DNA from: Guillardia theta CCMP2712
Taxonomy: Eukaryota; Cryptophyceae; Pyrenomonadales; Geminigeraceae
DNA: 64,000 bases
Assembly (NCBI RefSeq): GCF_000315625.1
Contig: NW_005434580.1
Location: 209,648-273,647 of the forward strand
Reading direction: 5' to 3'
Below, in pieces: positions 23,258 to 33,526 of the stretch. Every line of letters starts with the position of its first letter. The stretch's first letter is position 1. The position numbers and the translations under genes are program-made. A model generated the notes under the pieces. It saw only the letters and a list, made by a program, of their open reading frames with translations. It ran no database searches and was not told the DNA's origin.

Positions 23258-24743
23258 CCAACGGAGACTTCTACCATAAACAGCGAAGAGACTATCTTGT
23301 AGCATTTCCCTTCCGCTGCTGCCTCTACCATTGACCCTACGACATCATCAGGGCTCTATCAAGCCGATGTCGTTTGGCATAGACCGTCTTCGCGCAGCTC
23401 GACCACGTTGTCGTCTTCGTCAACCAGCAAAGCATGCGATCCTAACATGTTTCAGTTCCAATCACTTGGCTCTGACATCTTCGTGCTCATGCTCTCCTCC
23501 ACTCCTGCTCGCATGCTCTCCTCTTTCTCTCTTCTCCTCCTCTCCTCCTCTCACCCAGCATCTCCTTCAGCTTCTTGTCGTCCTTCATCTTCACCACCGC
23601 ATCTCCAATCTGAACCAGCATTGCGGCCACTCACTCAATTCATCCCCCTCTTCACCCCCCTCATGCCCGGGCCCCGCAGCTCCGGGACCCCGGCCCGGCC
23701 CCGGCCCAGGTCAGACAGGGCCCGGGCCGGCCGGGCCCGGCGGCCCGGTACTCCTTTACCATCTATTACTACAGCCACTGACGGATTTAGGCCACCAAGA
23801 TGGGAGGGCTCACTTGTGGCTGACTGAGAGGCCACGGGTCATCATGTGGGGGGGTGATTTTTGCACAAGATGATAGGTAGGGGTTATTACCCCTACCCTC
23901 AAAAGGTAGAATTCTGGTTGCTCCACCCCACCTTTGCATCATAAGAAGGGGTACTATAGATCAGTGAACTCTTAAGTGAGAGCATAGGAAAATTGACGAT
24001 AGGGTGGACCATGCAAACAGCGAGCGGAGTACCATGCGATCCTCCCGCCATGCCATGTTCCTGATGAAACGATTTACATCTCCTTACCCCTTCCACTCTC
24101 CTGCTTCCTCTGTCTCTGTCTCTGTCTCTGTCTCTGTCTCTGTCTCTGTCTCTGCCTACCTCCCCCTTTCTCCCTCCACATCCTCGACCTCCGTCTTACT
24201 CATGGCTCTCCTTACCTGCGGCAGTGCCCTCCTTCTCAATCACGGGTCGAACTTCATCCCTTTCCCGCTCCGGTCTCATGGTGCTGCTTCAACCTCTACA
24301 CTTCCCTTAACATATTGTCATATTTGTTTCGCATCATGCTCCCCATTCCCGTCTCCCATCCTCTTCAGATAATGCTCCTGCTCCATAGCTCTCATCCTCC
24401 CGCTTCTTGCCTCTTACGAGTCTGTTTCGCCGTTCTGTTGTTGACATCTGGATGTTTTTTTCTTCAACCCCCCCCGCCTCGATGATTACTTCAACAATTT
24501 CACACACTTTAATTGAGCCTTTTCTCATACTAGCATTTTCAATGGCTCAAACTTGTGCGGTGATCGTGACTTCCTGACATGTTGTTCCTGTACAGATCTC
24601 ATACTCGTACTTTCTGAAGTCATACAGATCAAACCTGATCTCATCTTGATCTCGATGCCGATGGTCACCCTTCACTCGAAACGTCTCCATGGGTCAACAT
24701 AGAAAGCTGACGCGCATTTCTTCACCTGCGATCGGATGGCGCG
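23258..24743. other. intergenic with GC-rich block
   Basis: No gene supported. 23650-23755 is an extreme GC block of GGCCC/CCGGG words like those near 47.1 and 59.5 kb. 23870-23960 carries short ACCCC/GGGGT inverted words. 24108-24153 is a TCTCTG array. 24540-24620 resembles the 5' part of the repeat unit downstream (for example near 26880). Confidence 0.45.
24108..24153. repeat. TCTCTG hexanucleotide repeat
   Basis: About seven tandem copies; the same motif recurs near 52.36 kb. Confidence 0.9.
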
Positions 24744-26169
24744 ATGGAGGTTATGAACTCGCCTTGCAAGGCTTCAACAGGGTTGAGGCCCCGTGCAGCT
24801 TGCGTACCTGGTGACTCGTATTCAAGTTCAGCTAGCACTGTCTGTGCGGCCCATAAGGAGATCTTCTATTCGAGCAATCCCACTGGAACGCTTCACTCAG
24901 GGGAGAGGTCTGATTACCCTCTAGATGTACATCTTCAAGGCGCCAGTGCTGCGGAACAAAACTTCTGCGTAAGACCAGAATGCAGGAAAGATCCCTTGGA
25001 ATCATGCAACCCTGGCGTGATGGAAGACGGCGCCTCCAACAAGTGCAAAAGTCTCATTCATGACACATCGGGCATGCTGCCTCCTTGCACTAGGAGTGAG
25101 ATTTATGATGCGTTCAGGAAGCACCAGGGGTTGGACGGAAAGGTCAGCCCTTGCCGACTTCTCAAGATCTCGGCCGAGGTTGGCCTGGATCAGCGGAGAG
25201 TTCTCCGTCTGCTATGCAAGGAATGGTCAATGGACTTGGAGACCTTCATGATGGTGCTTCAAGATGGAGAGGAGCAGGGAGAAATGAACGGGAGCAGGTT
25301 GAAGGATACTGCAAGCGATGAGCTTCAAGGGATACTGTACTCGCCGATTGACAGAAAGCAGCTCCGAAAGACCTTGCAGCACTGCAGAGTGGAATACCAG
25401 GAAGCTCTCGCCAACATGAAGGAGAGTGATGCACATCTCATTGCCATGCGCATGCTCCCGAGCATCGTCGATGATATCATGCTGCTGCGAGAGGAGGTTG
25501 GAGTCTATCCGGGTGTGAAGAAGGGCTTTGAACAAGCTTGCACACGCAGCGATGTTGTTGGAAATAGCACAGAATCTCCTCGGGGTAACAATCTGCAGGA
25601 GCATGAAGAGCCAGGAAGGGGAAGCATGGATGAGTTTCAAAGCGAGGGTCAGGTATCAAGGCACAACGGGCTGCCCACGACTCCGACCAGCCCCGGCGAT
25701 GCGGATGAGTCGATGGAGCACGGCTCGTCGTCCAGCGATGACAGTGAGGCGGACATGTCAGGGATCGACTTCTCCCGGAGAGAATCGTCCTTCAGTCATG
25801 GCTTCACTGACTACGACCAGGAGGAGGTGGGTTGTAGCTCCGACGGCAAGCAGGTCGGCAGACTGACCGTGGCTCTGCTCTGCGTCGCTGATACAGTAAG
25901 GACTTACAGGGCCCAGAGGCGTCGGATGAGACGAGGATGCTTCTTGGTGAGTTTCTCAGGCTTCCAGTGACTGGAGAACTGAGCTTCCCTTTGCGCAGAT
26001 CAAATCAAGAGAGAGGCGGAAGAAAGTCTGCGAGCCTACAGGGCAGCCATCGCACGGACATCACAAGGAATCTGACATGAGTCAAGTTGGAATGGATCGG
26101 CCGACCAGCGCACCCGTGCCAGCAGCGCATTGTGATCCTTTGGGCCGCCGAGGCTCCAACTCACTCTGA
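24744..26169 (+). CDS. hypothetical protein, full copy of a tandem family (copy 1)
   Basis: Not recognised. Exon 1 is 24744-25946 and exon 2 is 25999-26169 (donor GTGAGT, acceptor TTTGCGCAG), giving about 457 residues. The N-terminal third is Ser/Cys-rich and found only in this copy. The central part is Leu-rich and helical (LLKISAEVGLDQRRVLRLL, then RKQLRKTLQHCRVEYQEA, with SIVDDIMLLREEVGVYPG). The C-terminal part is acidic and Ser-rich (SSSSDDSEADMS), followed by a basic segment (RAQRRRMRRG, then SRERRKKV) that could be a nuclear signal. No catalytic motif is visible. Three truncated copies and a remnant follow; this is the only one with the long N-terminus and is the likely functional founder. 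Confidence 0.6.
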
Positions 26170-26895
26170 CCGACCCGGCGTCCGACCCGGCGCTCGCGGC
26201 AGTCGGAGGGCTGATGAAGTATGCGTTCTGAGGGTGGCTGGTATAAAGCGGTAGTTCCATATCCTCCGAAAGTACTTCGAAATCATCTTACTACTTTCAA
26301 ATGGTAACAATGGAGTTTTGTATAAACAAATCGGACTCCGAGGCGGACGGTAAACGGGACTGGCGGGCTCGCCTCAGAGCGTTGGACAAAAATACTGATT
26401 CCCGCGGCCCGTCACCTCAGGATGGAGGAGCTAGAGGAGGGTCCATGATCACTCTGGTATCTATTTAGACCCCCTCCCTCTCGCTGATGTTTCATCCGTT
26501 GATATCACTCGAGCTCACCCACTGTAGAGGAAAGTGGTTAAGAAGCTCCGTACTCATGTCTTTGAAAACCTGAAGATACCCTACTTTTCTTCCTCGTGAA
26601 ACCTTTAGAAATCTGAGCATGTAGGGATTGGCCATGGTTTCATCTGGGTCATTACAGATGCAGGTTCGTTGAGTCGATGGACTGCAAACTGAGAGGGGAC
26701 AGGATGGTCCATTGAGCGATTGGGTCGAATGGCTTACAATGACGAAGAAACATGTGAGTTGATCATGTGGAAGAAGAGAATGGGACGTTTGCAGGGGATT
26801 TTCTCGCCAGGTGGACATCTCAGTCTTGAGCGAGGGATGTTCGGAGAACCAAGCCGCGAGGAAAGGAAGCCATCACCGCATCGTGACTTGCTGAT

Positions 26896-27943
26896 ATGTT
26901 ATTCCTGTGTCTCATTCATGACACATCGGGCATGCTGTTTGAGGGAAAGGTCAGCCCTTGCCGACTTCTCAAGATCTCGGCCGAGGTTGGCCTGGATCAG
27001 CGGAGAGTTCTCCGTCTGCTATGCAAGGAATGGTCAATGGACTTGGAGACCTTCATGGTGGTGCTTCAAGATGGAGAGGAGCAGGGAGAAATGAACGGGA
27101 GCAGGTTGAAGGATACTGCAAGCGATGAGCTTCAAGGGATACTGTACTCGCCGATTGACAGAAAGCAGCTCCGAAAGACCTTGCAGCACTGCAGAGTGTC
27201 ATACCAGGAAGCTCTCGCCAACATGAAGGAGAGTGATGCACATCTCATTGCCATGCGCATGCTCCCGAGCATCGTCGATGATATCATGCTGCTGCGAGAG
27301 GAGGTTGGAGTCTATCCGGGTGTGAAGAAGGGCTTTCAACAAGCTTGCACACGCAGCGATGTTGTTGGAAATAGCACAGAATCTCCTCGGGGTAACAATC
27401 TGCAGGAGCATGAAGAGCCAGGAAGGGGAAGCATGGATGAGTTTCAAAGCGAGGGTCAGGTATCAAGGCACAACGGGCTGCCCACGACTCCGACCAGCCC
27501 CGGCGATGCGGATGAGTCGATGGAGCACGGCTCGTCGTCCAGCGATGACAGTGAGGCGGACATGTCAGGGATCGACTTCTCCCGGAGAGAATCGTCCTTC
27601 AGTCATGGCTTCACTGACTACGACCAGGAGGAGGTGGGTTGTAGCTCCGACGGCAAGCAGGTCGGCAGACTGACCGTGGCTCTGCTCTGCGTCGCTGATA
27701 CAGTAAGGACTTACAGGGCCCAGAGGCGTCGGATGAGACGAGGATGCTTCTTGGTGAGTTTCTCAGGCTTCCAGTGACTGGAGAACTGAGCTTCCCTTTG
27801 CGCAGATCAAATCAAGAGAGAGGCGGAAGAAAGTCTGCGAGCCTACAGGGCAGCCATCGCACGGACATCACAAGGAATCTGACATGAGTCAAGTTGGAAT
27901 GGATCGGGCCGACCAGCGCACCCGTGCCAGCAGCGCATTGTGA
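26896..27943 (+). CDS. 5'-truncated paralogue, copy 2 of the tandem family
   Basis: Exon 1 26896-27753 and exon 2 27806-27943 match copy 1 from VSPCRLLKISAEV onward, but the upstream N-terminal region is missing and the frame starts MLFLCLIHDTSG. One extra G in the spacer-proximal part of exon 2 (near 27908) shifts the last residues, which end RADQRTRASSAL instead of the copy-1 tail. Expression is unknown: it may be a shortened gene or a pseudogene. Confidence 0.5.
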
Positions 27944-28703
27944 TCCTTTGGGCCGCCGAGGCTCCAACTCACTCTGACCGACCCGGCGTCCGACCCGGCG
28001 CTCGCGGCAGTCGGAGGGCTGATGAAGTATGCGTTCTGAGGGTGGCTGGTATAAAGCGGTAGTTCCATATCCTCCGAAAGTACTTCGAAATCATCTTACT
28101 ACTTTCAAATGGTAACAATGGAGTTTTGTATAAACAAATCGGACTCCGAGGCGGACGGTAAACGGGACTGGCGGGCTCGCCTCAGAGCGTTGGACAAAAA
28201 TACTGATTCCCGCGGCCCGTCACCTCAGGATGGAGGAGCTAGAGGAGGGTCCATGATCACTCTGGTATCTATTTAGACCCCCTCCCTCTCGCTGATGTTT
28301 CATCCGTTGATATCACTCGAGCTCACCCACTGTAGAGGAAAGTGGTTAAGAAGCTCCGTACTCATGTCTTTGAAAACCTGAAGATACCCTACTTTTCTTC
28401 CTCGTGAAACCTTTAGAAATCTGAGCATGTAGGGATTGGCCATGGTTTCATCTGGGTCATTACAGATGCAGGTTCGTTGAGTCGATGGACTGCAAACTGA
28501 GAGGGGACAGGATGGTCCATTGAGCGATTGGGTCGAATGGCTTACAATGACGAAGAAACATGTGAGTTGATCATGTGGAAGAAGAGAATGGGACGTTTGC
28601 AGGGGATTTTCTCGCCAGGTGGACATCTCAGTCTTGAGCGAGGGATGTTCGGAGAACCAAGCCGCGAGGAAAGGAAGCCATCACCGCATCGTGACTTGCT
28701 GAT

Positions 28704-29510
28704 ATGTTATTCCTGTGTCTCATTCATGACACATCGGGCATGCTGTTTGAGGGAAAGGTCAGCCCTTGCCGACTTCTCAAGATCTCGGCCGAGGTTGGCC
28801 TGGATCAGCGGAGAGCTCTCCGTCTGCTATGCAAGGAATGGTCAATGGACTTGGAGACCTTCATGGTGGTGCTTCAAGATGGAGAGGAGCAGGGAGAAAT
28901 GAACGGGAGCAGGTTGAAGGATACTGCAAGCGATGAGCTTCAAGGGATACTGTACTCGCCGATTGACAGAAAGCAGCTCCGAAAGACCTTGCAGCACTGC
29001 AGAGTGGAATACCAGGAAGCTCTCGCCAACATGAAGGAGAGTGATGCACATCTCATTGCCATGCGCATGCTCCCGAGCATCGTCGATGATATCATGCTGC
29101 TGCGAGAGGAGGTTGGAGTCTATCCGGGTGTGAAGAAGGGCTTTCAACAAGCTTGCACACGCAGCGATGTTGTTGGAAATAGCACAGAATCTCCGCTCGT
29201 CGTCCAGCGATGACAGTGAGGCGGACATGCCAGGGATCGACTTCTCCAGGAGAGAATCGTCCTTCAGTCATGGCTTGACTGACTACGACCAGGAGGAGGT
29301 GGGTTGTAGCTCCGACTGCAAGCAGGTCGGCAGACTGACTGCGGCTCTGCTCTGCATCGCTGATACAGTAAGGAGATGCTTCTTGGTGAGCTTCTTCTCC
29401 CAATGACTGGAGCACTGAGCTTCCCTTTGCGCAGAGCAAATCAAGAGAGAGGCGGAAGAAAGTCTGCGAGCCTACAGGGTAGCCATCGCACGGACATCAC
29501 AAGGAATCTG
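28704..29510 (+). pseudogene. broken paralogue, copy 3 of the tandem family
   Basis: Matches copy 2 until about 29193. There a deletion equal to 143 nt of copy 1 (25580-25722) joins AATCTCC to GCTCGTCG, shifting the frame and giving a stop at 29213 (..ESPLVVQR). The remaining 3' half (29200-29400) is still recognisable but lacks the RAQRRRMR-coding segment. An inserted repeat element follows at about 29512. Confidence 0.75.
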
Positions 29511-29511
29511 A

Positions 29512-29700
29512 CAGCCGCGTACTCAAAGTTAAGTCAAAAATCCCACACGGCGAGAACTTCGGAAGAGAAAAGACAGCGAGAACCAAACCCTAACCTGCCA
29601 ACTGCTGTCCCCCAAACTTTACTGATACCTTCACTTTTAAACTGCAGTGCGCGCAGGACCATTCAGTCCGCCGCGCCATGCCAGCGATGTCTTACCATAT
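29512..29700 (-). repeat. dispersed short element interrupting array unit 3
   Basis: Reverse complement matches 46780-46980 over most of its length (shared words include GGGGGACAGCAG, GGTTCTCGCTGTCTTTTC and the end motif ACTTAACTTTGAGTA). It begins where unit 3 stops matching units 1 and 2, and the unit resumes near 29700 (TCCGAGGCGGACGG). This looks like a short non-autonomous element. Confidence 0.65.
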
Positions 29701-30244
29701 CTGACTCCGAGGCGGACGGTGACCGGGGCTGGATTTGAAGTTGCCAGAATCAGTCGGATGGGAGGGGTGCGAGAGTGAAGCTGTGGATACAACCGCAACT
29801 GTCCTCAGGAGGGAGGAGCTCTCCAAGACAAAGAGGAGGGTCCATGATCACTCTGGTATCTATTTAGACCCCCTCCCTCTCGCTGATGATTTCATCCGTT
29901 GATATCACTCGAGCTCACCCACTGTAGAGGAAAGTGGTTAAGAAGCTCCGTACTCATGTCTTTGAAAACCTGAAGATACCCTACTTTTCTTCCTCGTGAA
30001 ACCTTTAGAAATCTGAGCATGGAGATCAAGTTGTTATGCAACCTCAGGTCAGGATATAGGAATGCGCCATGGCTTCATCTGGGTCATTGCAGATGCAGGT
30101 TCGTTGAGTCGATGGACTGCAAACTGAGAGTAGACAGGATGGTCCATTGAGCGATTGGGTCGAATGGCTTACCATGATGCGAGGGATGTTCGGAGAACCA
30201 AGCCGCGCGGAAAGGAAGCCATCACCGCATCGTGACTTGCTGAT

Positions 30245-31110
30245 ATGTTATTCCTGTGTCTCACTCATGACACATCGGGCATGCTGTTTGAGGGAAAGGT
30301 CAGCCCTTGCCGACTTCTCAAGATCTCGGCCGAGGTTGGCCTGGATCAGCGGAGAGTTCTCCGTCTGCTATGCAAGGAATGGTCAATGGACTTGGAGACC
30401 TTCATGATGGTACTTCAAGATGGAGAGGAGCAGGGAGAAATGAACGGGAGCAGGTTGAAGGATACTGCAAGCGATGAGCTTCAAGGGATACTGTACTCGC
30501 CGATTGACAGAAAGCAGCTCCGAAAGACCTTGCAGCACTGCAGAGTGGAATACCAGGAAGCTCTCGCCAACATGAAGGAGAGTGATGCACATCTCATTGC
30601 CATGCGCATGCTCCCGAGCATCGTCGATGATATCATGCTGCTGCGAGAGGAGGTTGGAGTCTATCCGGGTGTGAAGAAGGGCTTTCAACAAGCTTGCAGA
30701 CGCAGCGATGTTGTTGGAAATAGCACAGCATCTCCGCTCGTCGACCAGCGATGACAGTGAGGCGGACATGTCAGGGATCGACTTCTCCAGGAGAGAATCG
30801 TCCTTCAGTCATGGCTTCACTGACTACGACCAGGAGGATGTTACGTGGGTTGTAGCTCCGACGGCAAGCAGGTCGGCAGACTGACCATGGCACTGCTATG
30901 CATCGCTGATACAGTAAGGACTTACAGGGCCCAGAGGCGTCGGACCAGACGAGGATGCTTCTTGGTGAGCTTCTTCTCCCAATGACTGGAGCACTGAGCT
31001 TCCCTTTGCGCAGATCAAATCAAGAGAGAGGCGGAAGAAAGTCTGCGAGCCTACAGGGCAGCCATCGCACGGACATCACAAGGAATCTGACATGAGTCAA
31101 GTTGTAATGG
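30245..31110 (+). pseudogene. broken paralogue, copy 4 of the tandem family
   Basis: Carries the same 143-nt deletion as copy 3, with a stop at 30754 (..ASPLVDQR). It keeps the RAQRRR-coding part and the exon-2-like tail that copy 3 lacks, and has an extra insertion near 30840. The 5' spacer is shortened (30160-30245). Confidence 0.75.
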
Positions 31111-31299
31111 ATCGGCCGACCGGCGCTCCCCGGCGTGCCAGCAGTGCATCGTGATCCTCCTGCCGAGGCTCCAACTCACTCTGACCGACCGTCCGACCCT
31201 TTGCATACAAAAAATATTTTTTTTGAGTCATCTAGAAAAAGAGGTCACCTCAGAGCGTCGGACAAAAATACCAATTGCCGCGGCCCGTCCTGACAGGAG

Positions 31300-31590
31300 G
31301 GAGGAGCCGTACTTTTCTTCCTCGTGAAACCTTTAGAAATCTGAGCATGAAGATCAAGTTGTTATGCAACCTCAGGTCAGGATATAGCGATTCGCCATCA
31401 TGGCATGGTTTCATCTGGATTATTACAGATGCAGGTTCGTTGAGTCGATGGACTGCAAACTGAGAGGGGACAGGATGGTCCATTGAGCAATTGGGTCGAA
31501 TGGCTTACCATGACGAAGAAACATGTGAGTTGATGATGTGGAAGAAGAGAATGGGACGTTTGCAGGGGATTTTCTCGCCAGGCCCTGTTG
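31300..31590 (+). pseudogene. remnant of a fifth array unit
   Basis: Only the spacer part is left (CTTTAGAAATCTGAGCATG through the segment equivalent to 28400-28620); coding sequence is absent after about 31590. Confidence 0.7.
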
Positions 31591-31599
31591 GATTGCAGG

Positions 31600-32199
31600 C
31601 TGATTGAAGAGCTCTGAAGAAGTAGAGAGTCTGGACCACGTGAAAGCAAATAGGAGACGTGCGAGCAATCTTACTCATGTCTGATTGACCTCAGAGTGCG
31701 TGAAGTGACTGCTGCAGTTTTACTTCAGCTCCGTGAGGGGATGGCAGCCACCTGACAAGAAGCCTGAAAGGAGTCAAGTGAGCGCCTTGGAATAGAGTGC
31801 ACGAGCTGATGTCGGACGAGGCTGATGCGCTTGCTAAGCCCAGCGGCAGAGGAGGCGCAGGAGAAGAGAAAGGGAGACGCAACAAGACTCAAATGAGGTG
31901 TGGGTAAGAGAGGTCAAGCAAGTGAATCTATTACACGGCAGTTGATGCTCATTTCTTATCCTTACACCTCCTCTCCTCGCCTCGCTCTCGAGGCGCTTGG
32001 GAGGGCCGCGGCTGCAAGCCCAGCTCTCCCCCTCAGCTGCAAGTAGATCAGCTCATCGACCTTGTCTTCTCTCTTGAGCTTCGGGAGCTTGACTGCGGCT
32101 TACGCAGTCCTCCTTCTCGGACTCTGTTGCGACTGGCACCCGCGAACGCAGCTTGATGACGCTTCTCAGCTTCATCTCTGCTCTCTCCTTCAGCTCTCT
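31600..32199. other. intergenic
   Basis: Nothing recognisable beyond the array edge; 32050-32200 holds low-complexity Ser/Arg-type frames next to the RWP-RK-like gene. Confidence 0.4.
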
Positions 32200-32812
32200 C
32201 TACATCTCGTCCTCGTCTGTCGATCTCAGGTAGTCTTCTATCCAATCTGGACATATCCACGCCTCCTCGCACACCCCGTCCGCCCCAGTCGAAGGGTGAA
32301 GAGCCGATGCAGCGGACACCGGGGGTTCGGTAAAGGTGCTCGAGCCGCTGGGTCCGGGGGAGCCTTCCTGTGCGAGGAGACGTTCAATCTCCCAGGCGCC
32401 AACCTCAGACACAGCGGAGGGATGGGGCTCCCCTTCCTCGAGCTTCTCTTCCTCCGACCTGGTATCGTCTGCTGGATCTGCCCCCTCCTGCTCTGCCGGC
32501 GGCTCCTGCGCATCATCAGTGTCGGCACCTGCTTGCCCCGGCCAGCGAGTGATGCCGATCCTCCTGCAGGCATACTTGAGGCTCGAGAGAGAGATGCCCT
32601 GACAGCAGGAGGGAGAGGTCAGATAGGGGGATGCAGACAAGAGTAGAGGTCAGGCGTACCAGATGCTGGGCGGCATCACGCTGCTTGAGGTTGAAGAGAG
32701 GCTGCAGGATGGCGGGGGAGAGGCGGATCTGAGTGCTGGGCAAGGGAGGAGGGTCGGGAAGGTCCCGTCTAGGGCGAGGAGCGACGAAGACGGAAGGGCG
32801 ATCGGGGAGCAT
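32200..32812 (-). CDS. RWP-RK-like domain protein A
   Basis: Two exons, 32812-32660 and 32598-32200, give about 183 residues. The domain is split by the intron: SPAILQPLFNLKQRDAAQHL, then GISLSSLKYACRRIGITRWP. Family knowledge: RWP-RK proteins are DNA-binding regulators of algae, plants and slime moulds, with the pattern LK..CR..GI.RWP.RK. Here RWP is present but the following RK is not (GQAG follows), so DNA binding is probable, not certain. The rest is acidic and Pro-rich, ending in WIEDYLRSTDEDEM, a tail shared with the paralogues at 51.4, 55.3 and 58.2 kb. A likely small nuclear regulator; target genes unknown. Confidence 0.75.
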
Positions 32813-33526
32813 TTTACTATTCCAGCAAGGGGGATGAAGGAGGGGGGAAAGGAGGGGGGAAAGGACGGGTAGTGGGGAAGGAGAGGAAGAATAGCTCCTC
32901 GGAGTCCCTTCCACCATTCACGGACCCCTCCTTTCCTGGGACTGGATGGGGGGTTTCAAAAAAGGGTTATAGAAATGGAGGGGTGATTTGATGGGGCTTG
33001 GACGGGGTCCTCCGATCGCGTAACTTAATATCTTTTAAAACCGTTGAACCAAGGGTTTGCATATTGACTGATATCTTTACTTATCAGGTTGACAGGTTGG
33101 AGCCGAGGCGAGCCCGTCGGTGTCGGTGTGGTTGACTCGCAATAAAAATGCTGGGGCGACCAGAGTTGGACTGGAGGAGCTCATGAGGAGCGGGTGGAAG
33201 GAGGAGAAGGGAGGCGAAGGATGAAAGAGGACAAAGAGCATGAAGACTGCAGAATCAGGAGAAAGATAAGGAGAAGAGAGCCATGGGGAGAGATACAGGA
33301 GCAGTGAGCGTCTGGAGAGGAGAAGGTGACTGGAATAGCTGAATAGCCTAGAGGAGATCATCTTCTCAAGGTGGACCCAGGCGAATCGCATACTTTCAAG
33401 CTTAGGTTGAGATTTAACAGTAGGAGAGTATCCTGTTGCACGCACGCATATATTGCTGTCAGTGCTCGCATGCTAAATATCGCTCCGTTAACACAACCTC
33501 CACCAGCCCTAGATAAGTCATTGATT
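32813..33526. other. divergent intergenic region
   Basis: Lies between the RWP-RK-like gene A and the plus-strand gene at 33527; no gene supported. 33371-33526 is open in frame with the downstream gene and may be its 5' end. Confidence 0.4.

Larger units (their letters stand above)
24560..31600 (+). repeat. tandem array of a roughly 1.8-kb gene-bearing unit
   Basis: Copy 2 repeats copy 1 at an offset of 1807 bp, copy 3 repeats copy 2 at 1808 bp, copy 4 follows at about 1541 bp, and a remnant follows at about 1330 bp. Copies 1-3 are almost identical, including non-coding spacer (for example 26260-26720 equals 28068-28528), which indicates recent unequal exchange or conversion. Later units carry more indels. 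Confidence 0.95.

Noticed and set aside
26492-26818. 108-codon minus-strand frame repeated at 28300
   Set aside because: It is repeated because the spacer is duplicated; the copies at 29.9 and 31.4 kb do not keep it open, so it is not under selection.
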